A DNA stretch of 64,000 bases from Pedobacter sp. UBA4863 (lineage in GTDB: Bacteria > Bacteroidota > Bacteroidia > Sphingobacteriales > Sphingobacteriaceae), in NCBI RefSeq assembly GCF_002399615.1, contig NZ_DHDZ01000015.1, positions 16,980-80,979 of the forward strand, written 5' to 3'. Both the position numbers and the translations under genes were made by a program. Under the pieces are notes generated by a model that was not told where the DNA came from, did no database searches, and worked only from the letters and a program-made list of their open reading frames with translations. Below, in pieces: positions 16,870 through 26,340 of this stretch (within the stretch, counting starts at the first letter, position 1; every line of letters begins with the position of its first letter).

Positions 16870-19431
16870 ATGAAAAAAACCTTTACGTTCTTAGTAGTTT
16901 TTATTGCATTTTATTTTGGAGGAATAAATGTTTTTGCAGCCCGTTTTTACGTAAAGCAGGTGGCAACAGGAAATGGCTCCGGCACCGATTGGAATAATGC
17001 ATCTGCCAATCTACAAAGCATTATTGATAACGCTACATATAACGATGAAATATGGGTAGCTTTCGGTACATACAAACCAAATTCTTTAACTGGAGGAATG
17101 GCTACATCAACAGGTTCACTTGTTGCCAGAGATGTTAGTTTTGTGCTAAAAAGTGGTGTTAAAATATATGGTGGTTTTTTTGGCGACGAAACTTTGCTAA
17201 CTCAGAGAACTGCAGGCAATATCACTATTTTAAGTGGAGATTTAGGTACGCCTAATGATGTTACCGATAATGCTTACCACGTGGTAATTTCTGTAAATAA
17301 TGATTCTAATACACTTTTGGACGGAGTATCTATAACAGGGGGCTATGCATACGGAACAGGTAGTGTTTTTGTTGATGGACAGACCATTCCCCGTACAGCA
17401 GGAGGGGGAATGTATTTTAGAGGTAGCGCACTGGTATTGAATAATGTAAAAATATATAATAATGAGAGTTCGTTAAGTGCTGGAGGAATATATGTACGTT
17501 CTAGTCAACCTACATTTAATAATTCTGAAATTTCTAATAATAAATCTGCAACTGGAGCGGGTATATTTTCTTTTGGTACCGTAGATAGTGTGGCTACAGT
17601 TACAATTCAACAAAATTCATTACTTTCAAAAAACATAAGTACTGGTACGGCTGGCGCTATTAATTTAAGTAGCTATTCAACCGCTTCATTCACGGATGTA
17701 ACATTTTCAGAAAATACTGCTACGCATGGAGGAGCAGTATATTCAACAGGCGTTGCTACCAACAGGAATGAACTCAATTTGCTACGTGTAAATTTTTCTG
17801 GAAATGTAGCTAACGCAGCTACTGCCGGTGCAGGAGCAATTTATATCCACAATAGAAATAATGCGGTTTTAAACTTTGTAAACTTTACAAATAACCATGC
17901 TATAAGTGGTGGGGCTATCTTTGTGCAGGGAGTAACAACTGACCTAACAACAGAAATACAGCTTATAAACAGTTCGTTCACTGGTAACACAGCCAGAGAT
18001 GGTGGCGGACTATTCATCAACAGTAATGTTAATGCAACTGTTGAAAATAATTCGTTTAAATTAAATTTGGCTAATGCAACTGCTACAGGAAATGGTGGAG
18101 GTGCATACATTGCGGGTGCTACTGTTACGCTAAAGGACAATTCTTTCAGTGAAAATGTCTCTAACGGCAGTGGCGGCGGTACATACATCACAGGTGTAAC
18201 CATTACAATAGAGGATAACAATTTTAAAAAGAATACATCCGGTGCTAGTGGTGGAGGTATGTACCTTAATGCTAGTATAAGTTCTATTGTACAAAATAAT
18301 CGCTTCTATGAAAATATTGCAACCGCTGCTGGCGGAGGTATTTTTCTACTTGGTACTGCTACAACAAATATTATAGAAAATAGTCTGTTTTATAAAAATT
18401 CCGCAAGTAATGCAACACTTGGAGGTGGAGGTATTTATGTTTCTAATGGAGCAAAGCCCACCATTAAAAATTGTACTTTTTATGAGAACCACGCGGTTTT
18501 TGGAGGAGGAGCTTTAGGACTGTTTTCTGCTACGGCAACTCAGGCAACTGTGGCAAACTGTATTTTTTATGCAAATACCTCTAACGATGCTGCTGCTCTT
18601 GATATTCACAAAGGTGCGTTAGCCACACTTAATCTATTTTCTTCCATTACCCAGCAATTTGGAACTAATGGTGTGAACGGCGTAATGGTAGGAGTAAATC
18701 CAGTATTTGCTAATATTTCATCTACAGCAAGTAATTTTTTAATGTTGAGCTTAACAAGTCCAGCTATTGATCATGGAGATGATGGGTATTTGCCGTCTGT
18801 GAATTTGGACTTGGCAGGAAATCCGAGAAGATATAACAATGGCACTATTGATATTGGCGCTTTTGAAAATCAAGGGATAGAACCATTACCAATTGTGCTA
18901 ACTAGTTTTACTGCAAAAGCTAAATTAAACCATATTCGTTTAGACTGGGGTACACAGAGTGAATTAAATAATGCTTATTTTCTTATAGAACGTAGCTTTA
19001 ACGGTAATGATTTTTCTACATTGGCTACCTTAGCAGGCAAGGGTACTTATTCTGAAAGGTCTGACTACTATTTATTAGATCAGAAACCACAGCCCGGTTT
19101 AAATTATTATCGCTTAAAACAAATAGATCTTGATGGAAAGGTAACTGATTATGGTGTTAGAGTAGTAGAGTTTAGGTTAACGACACAACATACTGCTAAA
19201 TTGTATCCAAATCCCGCCACATCTGGTAAAGTGCAAGTTTTATTCGCATCTCAAAATGCTATTGGAATAGAGGTGATTAATACAAATGGTATGATGATGA
19301 AGAAAGAAAAAGTAAAAAAAGGCGCAACCACACATGTAATCAATCTTGAAGATTTGCCACCTTCGCTATATTTAATTAGGATACTGAATGGAAATTCGCA
19401 AGTAGAAACACATCGTGTTATAAAACAGTAA
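16870..19431 (+). CDS. Secreted right-handed beta-helix protein with T9SS sorting domain
   Basis: An 853-residue protein: signal peptide (about 1-23, ending NVFAA), then a parallel beta-helix region (about 90-640) built of repeated N-N-x-F-x-x-N and GGG(I/M/A)Y turns, as in polymorphic outer-membrane and pectate-lyase-like proteins. Next comes the segment LDLAGNPRRYNNGTIDIGAFE, a choice-of-anchor-Q-like motif, then an FN3-like module. The C-terminal 75 residues, starting LYPNPATSGKV, are a type A T9SS domain, which routes the protein to the surface or medium. It is probably an adhesin or matrix protein; no catalytic residues can be assigned. Monocistronic, with a weak hairpin downstream. Confidence 0.88.
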   Translation: MKKTFTFLVVFIAFYFGGINVFAARFYVKQVATGNGSGTDWNNASANLQSIIDNATYNDEIWVAFGTYKPNSLTGGMATSTGSLVARDVSFVLKSGVKIYGGFFGDETLLTQRTAGNITILSGDLGTPNDVTDNAYHVVISVNNDSNTLLDGVSITGGYAYGTGSVFVDGQTIPRTAGGGMYFRGSALVLNNVKIYNNESSLSAGGIYVRSSQPTFNNSEISNNKSATGAGIFSFGTVDSVATVTIQQNSLLSKNISTGTAGAINLSSYSTASFTDVTFSENTATHGGAVYSTGVATNRNELNLLRVNFSGNVANAATAGAGAIYIHNRNNAVLNFVNFTNNHAISGGAIFVQGVTTDLTTEIQLINSSFTGNTARDGGGLFINSNVNATVENNSFKLNLANATATGNGGGAYIAGATVTLKDNSFSENVSNGSGGGTYITGVTITIEDNNFKKNTSGASGGGMYLNASISSIVQNNRFYENIATAAGGGIFLLGTATTNIIENSLFYKNSASNATLGGGGIYVSNGAKPTIKNCTFYENHAVFGGGALGLFSATATQATVANCIFYANTSNDAAALDIHKGALATLNLFSSITQQFGTNGVNGVMVGVNPVFANISSTASNFLMLSLTSPAIDHGDDGYLPSVNLDLAGNPRRYNNGTIDIGAFENQGIEPLPIVLTSFTAKAKLNHIRLDWGTQSELNNAYFLIERSFNGNDFSTLATLAGKGTYSERSDYYLLDQKPQPGLNYYRLKQIDLDGKVTDYGVRVVEFRLTTQHTAKLYPNPATSGKVQVLFASQNAIGIEVINTNGMMMKKEKVKKGATTHVINLEDLPPSLYLIRILNGNSQVETHRVIKQ

Positions 19432-19570
19432 ATTAATAGGTGGTTAAATTTTAATAAAAGTATTATGAATCCCACCTATAAAGTTTGGTGCCCTCACAAA
19501 TTTAATGACCCAATTACTTTATAGCGTTTTTTTAATAGTTAGGGTATTTTTTAGTTTTCTTATAATTAAG

Positions 19571-19600
19571 GAGGGTGTCTGAAAAGGTACCCTCTTTTTA
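19571..19600 (+). terminator. Terminator after the beta-helix gene
   Basis: GAGGGT (19571-19576) and ACCCTC (19589-19594) form a short stem followed by a T run. It is the probable end of the upstream transcript, about 140 bases after its stop. Confidence 0.6.
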
Positions 19601-19712
19601 TATAAAACCTTTCTTTACAAATCTTATGTTATAACCTCAATAAGTTGTGAAAAATCTTCGCAATGAAAGTATTCCTCTTACACGGTACAAATTTAAGTTA
19701 TATTTGCCCTAT

Positions 19713-20516
19713 ATGGCAGCTGCAATAAAAAATGAACTAGCACTAAGAACTGTTAACGTTATTCGTTATGTTACGCCCTTACGAGAAGGCGGTTCTATGC
19801 CCGCAATTGCCGAGGCAGACGATGGTTTTTTATATGTGCTTAAATTTAAGGGGGCAGGACAGGGACATAAAGCCTTAATTTCTGAAATTATTGGCGGCGA
19901 AATTGCCCGTGCCTTAGGTATTAACATGCCCGAACTGGTATTTGCCAACTTAGATGAAGCTTTTGGCAGAACAGAACCCGATGAAGAAATACAAGATCTT
20001 TTGAAAGCCAGCGTAGGTTTAAATTTAGCATTGCATTATCTTTCGGGCGCAATAACTTACGATTCGACAGTAACAAAAATAGATGCCACTTTGGCCTCTA
20101 AAATTGTTTGGATGGATAGTTTGTTAACCAACATGGATCGTACCGCCAGAAATACCAATATGTTGTATTGGCATAAAGAACTTTGGTTAATAGATCACGG
20201 GGCGTCTTTGTATTTTCACCACTCGTGGCAAAATTGGGAAGAACAGGCAAAACGGCCGTTTACCTTGGTAAAAGACCATGTTTTATTAGCTCAAGCAACG
20301 GAGATAGCGAAGGTTGACGCCGAATTAAAAGCTATTTTAACACCACAGCTCATTAGCGAAATTCTAGCTTTAATACCCGACGAATGGTTAGATGAACGTA
20401 GCTTTGAAACCGCCGAGGCACAGCGTAAAGCCTATGCCTATTTCTTAAATACTCGAATTGAAAATTCTTCAGTTTTTGTTAACGAAGCCGAAAATGCAAG
20501 ACAGACACTTATTTGA
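19713..20516 (+). CDS. HipA-like kinase family protein
   Basis: A 267-residue protein from ATG 19713; a GTG at 19647 would add 22 residues unlike the family. It resembles the short HipA-like family (Pfam HipA_2), which lacks the N-terminal HipA region. It has a nucleotide-binding lysine region YVLKFKGAG, a catalytic-loop-like DSLLTNMDRTARNTNM (compare HipA DRHxxN) and IDHG in the place of the metal-binding DFG-like motif. HipA kinases phosphorylate protein targets such as tRNA synthetases. The next gene (DUF3037) overlaps it by 23 bases, a pairing seen in many bacteria. Function of the pair is not established to my knowledge; toxin-antitoxin-like behaviour is speculation. Confidence 0.78.
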   Translation: MAAAIKNELALRTVNVIRYVTPLREGGSMPAIAEADDGFLYVLKFKGAGQGHKALISEIIGGEIARALGINMPELVFANLDEAFGRTEPDEEIQDLLKASVGLNLALHYLSGAITYDSTVTKIDATLASKIVWMDSLLTNMDRTARNTNMLYWHKELWLIDHGASLYFHHSWQNWEEQAKRPFTLVKDHVLLAQATEIAKVDAELKAILTPQLISEILALIPDEWLDERSFETAEAQRKAYAYFLNTRIENSSVFVNEAENARQTLI

Positions 20517-20877
20517 ATATGCGGTAATTCGGGTAATGCCTAGGGTAGAACGCGAAGAGTTTATTAATGTGGGTGTTATAATGTACTGCAAGAAATTAAA
20601 ATACCTTAATGCCAATTATCATCTGGTGCCGGCTAAATTAAAAGCACTGTGCTGCGATTTAGAAATAGAAGTAGTTGCAGAAAACTTAAGCGCTATTGTA
20701 AATATATGTAAAGGCGGAAAAACGGCAGGGCCAATAGGCGAATTAGATATGGCTAGTCGCTTTAGGTGGCTAACGGCAACAAGAAGTACGGTGGTGCAAT
20801 GTTCAAAAGTTCATCCGGGATTTTGTATAAATGCACAAGAAACTTTCCATAAACTAATGAACGAGTTGGTTTTATAA
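20494..20877 (+). CDS. DUF3037 family protein
   Basis: A 127-residue protein beginning MQDRHLFEYAVIRVMPRVER, followed by EFINVGVIMYC, which is diagnostic of DUF3037. I chose ATG 20494 rather than an upstream TTG because the family begins with this (F/Y)EYAVIRxxP block. It overlaps the end of the HipA-like kinase gene by 23 bases, so the two are translated together. No catalytic residues are known for the family. Proposed role: partner or antidote of the kinase, from context only. Confidence 0.85.
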   Translation: MQDRHLFEYAVIRVMPRVEREEFINVGVIMYCKKLKYLNANYHLVPAKLKALCCDLEIEVVAENLSAIVNICKGGKTAGPIGELDMASRFRWLTATRSTVVQCSKVHPGFCINAQETFHKLMNELVL

Positions 20878-20892
20878 AATGGAGATGCTTCA

Positions 20893-23166
20893 TTAATTTT
20901 CTAAAATATCGACGTGTAATTTATTATGGTCTGTCAAATAGCGATATTCGATTTCTAATGCTTTAAATACCACCAAATGCGAGATGAGGTAAGCCAAAGT
21001 ACTTTCTGCTCCTTGGTTTCTGTTTACTCCGTGTGGTTGTAGGCCATCAGCACAACCCTTAGTTTCGTGGTCATAAAGTGGCAGATTTAAGCTGTTTTCG
21101 CCTAAAAACCATAAAAAACTCTGGTACAGGTGGTGCATGTATTTTTCGTTCTTGGTTATTTCATAAGCTTTAAAATAAACTAGCACCATTGCCATGGTTT
21201 CTATGGCTTGTTGGTCGTAAAGTGCCATTGTATGGTTTTTCTCTAGCCAACCATCATTGCCAATTGGGTTTAAAAACCCAAAAGTTAAAGTTTTATGGGT
21301 TAAAAAAGTAAGTGCTTCTAAAGCAATATTTAACGACAGTTGGTCTCCACTAATTTCGTAATGGCAAAGTAGCGCCAAAGGCAATATGGCGTTATCATAA
21401 GTTAGTTGCTGCTCAAACCAATGCCAATGGTTTTCTTTGTTTTTTTGGTAAGCATTAACCAAGGGTAGGGCCAATTGGTTAAGTTGGTAAGCAATGCTAT
21501 TATCATGAGGTTTGGCTTTTAAATAATGACTAATGCCAATTATGGTATTTGCAATGCCTCTTAAATGCGATAATTGCATAAAGTGTGGTACCGATTTAAG
21601 AAAAAGTTCGGTAGCAAATTCTTTATAAGAGTTGTTTGGGGCGAAATTGACGAGGTAACCCAAGGCCCAAATGGTTCTGCCAAAAGAATCTTCAGAACCC
21701 ACTTCATCTAGGTAGTTTCTGTTAAAGCTTAAGAAGTTGCGAAAATTCCCATCTTCCTTTTGCATATATTGGATATAACTAAGATAAATCGGTAATAAAT
21801 CTAAAGCTTCTTTGCTTTTATGTTGCTCAAATGCCATTAAGGCCATAATCAGGGCCCTGGCATTATCATCCAAACAATAACCTTCTTTTAAATTCGGAAT
21901 ACCGTATTTTGCATGCTGTACAATTCCTGTATCGTCTGTTAAGCGACGAATATGGCTTAAATTAAAAGTTGGAATACTATCTACATCAATAATATTTCTG
22001 TTTTCTAAATTGGCCTTTTCTTTAGCCAATATTGCGTTCTCTAACACATCAATATATTTTTTGCCAATACTGGGCCAACGTAATGATAAACCATATTGGT
22101 AGGCCTTGCATTTTAGTTCTTTTAACTTTTGGGGCTCATTAAATAATTCGATAGTTAATTGTGCCAATTGCTGGTGGTCTTTAAAATCGAATAATAGACC
22201 ACGCTTTTGAGCTAACAGTTCTTGGGCGTGCCAATAAGGGGTAGAAATTACCGCTGCACCCGCACCAATAGCATAAGATAAGGTGCCGCTGGTAATTTGT
22301 GCTTCGTTTAAATAGGGAGTAATGTAAATACTTGCAGCCGATAGGTAATGATGCAATTCCTGCTCGTCCACAAACTTATTTACAAATATCAAATGGTCTC
22401 CTACGTTTAGCTCTTTAGCCAATTTTTTTAAGCTATCGCGATATTCTTCGCCTGTGCTTTTTACTACCCCTGGATGTGTATTGCCCAATACCACATAGCA
22501 TACGTTCGCATGGTGTTTTGCTATTTCTGGCAAAGCTTCTACAACGGTTTCTAGCCCCTTGCCTCTGCTAATTAAACCAAAAGTAAGCAGTACTTTCCTG
22601 TCTTTAAAAGGATAAACTTTTTTTATAGGATTATCTTTGGCAGGTTCTAAATCTGGCACTCCATGTTCAATGTATCTGATCTTTTCCTTAGGAACTTCAT
22701 AAATGCTAGTCAAAAATCCGATAGCTTTTTGGCTCATCACTACAATATTGAAAGAACGTTTGGCAATTTGTTGTATAATGGTTTGTTGTATGTAGGTGGG
22801 CTGCTTTAATACCGTATGTAAAATAGTGATTATGGGCTTATCTATTCTGGCCAATAAGGTAAGCAGGTGTAAGCCACTTTCGCCACCATAAATACCAAAT
22901 TCGTGTTGTATTACACAGGCATCTACTTGGCTTGCATTAATATAATCGGCTGCTTTTAGGTAGTCTTTCTGATTGTTTTGCCTAATAATGTATTTAACAT
23001 TGCTGGGGTAAGTGTAAGTGTCTAAGTCTTCAGCATTGCTCAAGGCAATTATAAAGCTATCTTTAGCCACGTTTTTATGCTGATTTATTGCCATAAACAA
23101 GTTGTCATTAAAGGTGGCAATGCCGCATTCGTTAGGAAGTGAAGTGCTGATATAAGCTATTTTCAT
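20893..23166 (-). CDS. GT4 glycosyltransferase with C-terminal helical-barrel domain
   Basis: A 757-residue protein starting MKIAYISTSLPNECGIATF at 23166; the upstream 25 codons to 23241 are ignored because they are not family-like. Residues 1-400 are a GT4 (GT-B) transferase with FGLISRGKGLETVVEALPEI and HYLSAASIYITPYLNEAQITSGTLSYAIGAG, the nucleotide-sugar site. Residues from about 420 to the end form an alpha/alpha-barrel-like region (YCLDDNARALIMAL, FGRTIWALGYL, AESTLAYLISHL) resembling six-hairpin glycosidases. Such two-domain proteins are known in Bacteroidetes, but their product is undetermined. Cytoplasmic, no signal peptide. It converges on DUF3037 with only 15 bases between. Confidence 0.82.
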   Translation of the reverse strand: MKIAYISTSLPNECGIATFNDNLFMAINQHKNVAKDSFIIALSNAEDLDTYTYPSNVKYIIRQNNQKDYLKAADYINASQVDACVIQHEFGIYGGESGLHLLTLLARIDKPIITILHTVLKQPTYIQQTIIQQIAKRSFNIVVMSQKAIGFLTSIYEVPKEKIRYIEHGVPDLEPAKDNPIKKVYPFKDRKVLLTFGLISRGKGLETVVEALPEIAKHHANVCYVVLGNTHPGVVKSTGEEYRDSLKKLAKELNVGDHLIFVNKFVDEQELHHYLSAASIYITPYLNEAQITSGTLSYAIGAGAAVISTPYWHAQELLAQKRGLLFDFKDHQQLAQLTIELFNEPQKLKELKCKAYQYGLSLRWPSIGKKYIDVLENAILAKEKANLENRNIIDVDSIPTFNLSHIRRLTDDTGIVQHAKYGIPNLKEGYCLDDNARALIMALMAFEQHKSKEALDLLPIYLSYIQYMQKEDGNFRNFLSFNRNYLDEVGSEDSFGRTIWALGYLVNFAPNNSYKEFATELFLKSVPHFMQLSHLRGIANTIIGISHYLKAKPHDNSIAYQLNQLALPLVNAYQKNKENHWHWFEQQLTYDNAILPLALLCHYEISGDQLSLNIALEALTFLTHKTLTFGFLNPIGNDGWLEKNHTMALYDQQAIETMAMVLVYFKAYEITKNEKYMHHLYQSFLWFLGENSLNLPLYDHETKGCADGLQPHGVNRNQGAESTLAYLISHLVVFKALEIEYRYLTDHNKLHVDILEN

Positions 23167-23442
23167 TGTTTTTGTAGTTTTAAAAAAGGTAGGTATATAA
23201 AATGAACAACAAAACAGCCATAAAAGTTTAGCCTTTAACACAAAAGCTATTTTAGATGATTAGTAACTAGTTGTTTTGCTGTGCATCAAAAAAGTTGTAA
23301 GTTTCTAGAAAGTGACTGCTATGTGAATGTATTCTACTATTTGAAATTTTAAGGCAGTACAAACCAATAACGTACAAACTGTTTTCATAAAAGCATATTC
23401 AGTTTGGGTTTTCAAAAAAGAATAATACCTTTGCAGCATCAA

Positions 23443-23613
23443 TAAGGGGTGCCTTGTTTTGCATAAAACACAAATAAAGGCTGAGATCATACCCATTTTA
23501 AGTGAAAAAGTGAAAAGTGTAAAGTTTGGCAAAATCAGACTTCAAACTTTAAACCTCCAACTTTAAACTTAAATGCACCTGATCCAGGTAATGCTGGCGT
23601 AGGGATGGTTTAT
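23443..23613 (+). promoter_or_regulatory. TPP riboswitch (THI element) with an internal extra hairpin
   Basis: All conserved blocks of the thiamin-pyrophosphate riboswitch are present: AAGGGGTGCC (about 23444), GGCTGAGATCATACCC (about 23478-23493), ACCTGATC (23577-23584) and GGTAATGCTGGCGTAGGGA (23587-23605). The joint between ACCC and ACCTGATC, normally a few bases, is about 80 bases and holds an inverted repeat AAAGTTTG...CAAACTTT. It lies about 65 bases before a TonB receptor gene and implies thiamin-repressed expression. Confidence 0.93.
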
Positions 23614-23678
23614 GAAGTTTAACTAAGATCGGGCGTAACCCCTACAACCGATGGGTTTAACTAAAAAACAACAATAAG

Positions 23679-26054
23679 TTGAAAAAATTAAGATTTGCAG
23701 TTTTAACTGCATTACTGTGTCCGTTTTTGGCGGTTGCACAGTTCAAGATTTCGGGAATGGTTACCGAAACAAGTGGAAATGCACTTTCTGGTGCAAGTGT
23801 GAAATTAAAAACACAGGGATTTACCTCTGGAACAAACACTAACGGTGTTTACGAGTTTAGTAATTTGCCTGCCGGTAATTACACGGTGGTAGTAAGTTAT
23901 TTGGGCTTTGCTACACAAGAGAAAAAAGTAACGCTTGGTGCCAATACTATAGCCAATTTTACCTTGCAACAGCTGTCTTTCGTTGCCGATGAGGTGGTAG
24001 TAAGCGCTACTAGGGTAGCCAAAAATGCTGCTTTTACTTACAAGAACTTAAGCAAAGCCGATTTAGACAAAACCAACCAAGGGCAAGATTTACCTTATTT
24101 GCTAAACCAAACACCCTCTGTGGTGGTTACTTCTGATGCCGGAGCAGGAGTGGGATATACCGGTATTCGTATTAGAGGTAGCGATGCCACGCGTATTAAC
24201 GTAACTTTAAACGGTATTCCCTTGAACGATGCCGAAAGTCAGGGCAGTTTCTTTGTTAATTTGCCAGATTTAACCTCATCAGTAGATAATATCCAAATTC
24301 AGCGTGGTGTAGGTACATCTACCAATGGTGCGGGTGCTTTTGGCGCAAGTTTAAACATTCAAACTACCACTAGACGTGATTCTGCTTATGCCGAGCTAAA
24401 CAATACTTACGGTTCTTTCGAAACATGGAGAAACACAGTAAGCGCTGGTACAGGATTAATCAACAACAAGTTTAGTTTCGATGCTCGTCTGTCGCGTATT
24501 AAATCTGATGGTTATGTGGATAGAGCTTCTTCAGATTTGAAATCGTTTTTTGTAACGGGAGCTTATTATGGTAAAAATGATATTTTACGCCTCAATGTGT
24601 TTAGCGGTACAGAAAAGACCTATCAGGCTTGGAACGGTATAGATAGAGATATGCTGAAAACTAACCGTCGTCATAATGATTTTACTTATGATAACCAGAC
24701 GGATAACTACCAGCAAGATCATTATCAATTGTTTTATACCCGTAATTTAAGTAAGCAATTGGTGGCCAATGCTGCTTTGCATTATACTTATGGTAGAGGA
24801 TATTACGAAGAATTTAAAGAAAACAGGACCCTTGCCGATTATAACATTGATCCTGTAGTGATGGGCGGTACAACCATCACCAAATCTGATTTGGTACGTC
24901 GTTTATGGTTAGATAATGATTTTTACGGTACAACGTATTCTTTGGCATACACACCTGCAAGTAATTTAAACTTTACTTTAGGTGGAGCCTATAACCGTTA
25001 CGAAGGCAAACATTTCGACGAAGTAATTTGGGCACAATTTGCCCATTACGATGGTGCTGGCTCTATGCGCCACAGATATGATGATAACGATGCTTTTAAA
25101 AGCGATTTTAATGTTTTTGGAAGGGTGAATTATCAGTTAGATCAATTAAATATCTATGCCGATTTGCAGTATCGTAATATTTTCTACTCATACTTTGGCT
25201 TAGATGCTAATGCAAACCCGGGTCAACAAAATGCTCGTTTAGAGTTTTTTAATCCAAAATTTGGTTTAACTTATCACCTAACCAACAGAAGTAATGTGTA
25301 TGCTTCGGTAGCAGTGGGTAATAAAGAGCCTAATCGTAGAGATTTTACAGACTCTAACGTAAGTACCAGACCTAAGCACGAAAATTTAACAGATATAGAG
25401 TTTGGTTACCGTACACAGCAATCTAACTTTAATGTTGGTGCCAATGGTTTTGCCATGTTGTACAAAAATCAGTTAATTAATACAGGTAAGTTAAACGAAG
25501 TTGGTGGCCAAACACGCCAAAATGTACCAGATAGTTATCGTATTGGCTTAGAATTAGATGCTAAATGGCAAATTGTGAAGAGCTTTTCTTGGACAGCAAC
25601 AGCAACTTTAAGTCAAAGCAAGATTAAAAACTTTACCGAATACGTTTATGATGATACCATTATTGGAGATTTGCTAACTTTCGATTATAATAACACGAAC
25701 ATTGCTTGTTCGCCACGTTTTATAGCCTCAAACGAATTTGCTTACACCTTTAAAAATGCAGGTATTGCTTTAATTAGTAAATATGTTGGTGAGCAAAATT
25801 TAGATAACACCTCATCGAAAGAAAGAGTATTAGATGCATTTTTTATTAACGATATACGTTTAACCTATAATGTAAAAGCATTGGGAATTAAAAATGTGGG
25901 CTTAAATTTCTTGGTAAATAATGTTTTTAATGTGCGTTACGAAGCAAATGGTGGTAGTGGTGCTTATTTGTCAAATGGTTATTTTGGTAGATATGAATAT
26001 TTCTATCCACAAGCTACACGTAACTTCTTATTAAGCTTGAACTTGAAATTCTGA
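23679..26054 (+). CDS. TonB-dependent receptor under TPP riboswitch control (thiamin uptake)
   Basis: A 791-residue outer-membrane receptor. It starts at TTG 23679; the frame has a stop just upstream and no ATG that would keep the signal peptide (LKKLRFAVLTALLCPFLAVA). Then follow a CarboxypepD_reg-like domain (about 22-100), a plug (GYTGIRIRGSDATRINVTLN, IPLNDAESQG, GVGTSTNGAGAFGASLN) and a barrel ending in LLSLNLKF. The riboswitch upstream marks it as the thiamin-regulated receptor known from comparative genomics of Bacteroidetes (OMR1). It stands alone; no inner-membrane thiamin transporter is adjacent. Confidence 0.92.
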   Translation: MKKLRFAVLTALLCPFLAVAQFKISGMVTETSGNALSGASVKLKTQGFTSGTNTNGVYEFSNLPAGNYTVVVSYLGFATQEKKVTLGANTIANFTLQQLSFVADEVVVSATRVAKNAAFTYKNLSKADLDKTNQGQDLPYLLNQTPSVVVTSDAGAGVGYTGIRIRGSDATRINVTLNGIPLNDAESQGSFFVNLPDLTSSVDNIQIQRGVGTSTNGAGAFGASLNIQTTTRRDSAYAELNNTYGSFETWRNTVSAGTGLINNKFSFDARLSRIKSDGYVDRASSDLKSFFVTGAYYGKNDILRLNVFSGTEKTYQAWNGIDRDMLKTNRRHNDFTYDNQTDNYQQDHYQLFYTRNLSKQLVANAALHYTYGRGYYEEFKENRTLADYNIDPVVMGGTTITKSDLVRRLWLDNDFYGTTYSLAYTPASNLNFTLGGAYNRYEGKHFDEVIWAQFAHYDGAGSMRHRYDDNDAFKSDFNVFGRVNYQLDQLNIYADLQYRNIFYSYFGLDANANPGQQNARLEFFNPKFGLTYHLTNRSNVYASVAVGNKEPNRRDFTDSNVSTRPKHENLTDIEFGYRTQQSNFNVGANGFAMLYKNQLINTGKLNEVGGQTRQNVPDSYRIGLELDAKWQIVKSFSWTATATLSQSKIKNFTEYVYDDTIIGDLLTFDYNNTNIACSPRFIASNEFAYTFKNAGIALISKYVGEQNLDNTSSKERVLDAFFINDIRLTYNVKALGIKNVGLNFLVNNVFNVRYEANGGSGAYLSNGYFGRYEYFYPQATRNFLLSLNLKF

Positions 26055-26070
26055 TAGAAACTTGTCGCAT

Positions 26071-26114
26071 TGAGCTTGTTGAAATGTTCTTACAAAAGGG
26101 CTTCGACAAGCTCA
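26071..26114. repeat. Inverted repeat downstream of the TonB receptor
   Basis: TGAGCTTGTTGAA (26071-26083) and TTCGACAAGCTCA (26102-26114) form a 13-bp stem with one wobble pair. The GAGCTTGTCGAA core is a common dispersed palindrome in Bacteroidetes intergenic regions. It may also serve as a bidirectional terminator between the convergent genes. Confidence 0.7.
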
Positions 26115-26127
26115 GCCAGACAAATTT

Positions 26128-26340
26128 TTACCTTTTTTTCAGCGGCTGCAACAAATACTCCAAGCCATTTAGCTTAATCTCGTACAGCGTGGCCAGTAAC
26201 ATCCCCATTTTTCCTGTCGGAAATCCTTTACTATGATACCAAACTAGGTAAAATTCGGGTAGGTCGCATAGTAACCAACCTTTATATTTACCGTATGGCA
26301 TTCTCATCGTTACGAGCTCTTTTAACAGTTCTGGGTTCAT
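26128..26340 (-). CDS. DUF3820 family protein
   Basis: A 70-residue protein matching DUF3820 end to end: RMPYGKYKGWLLCDLPEFYL, then W, FPTGKMG, and LYEIKLNGLEYLLQPL. The family is small, cytoplasmic and widespread. A quorum-sensing-regulated virulence factor annotation exists, but its biochemical role is not known to me. Monocistronic, convergent with the TonB receptor. Confidence 0.88.
   Translation of the reverse strand: MNPELLKELVTMRMPYGKYKGWLLCDLPEFYLVWYHSKGFPTGKMGMLLATLYEIKLNGLEYLLQPLKKR

Noticed and set aside
23305..23532. 75-residue minus-strand ORF upstream of the TonB receptor
   Set aside because: It lies across the conserved blocks of the TPP riboswitch and has no protein-like features.
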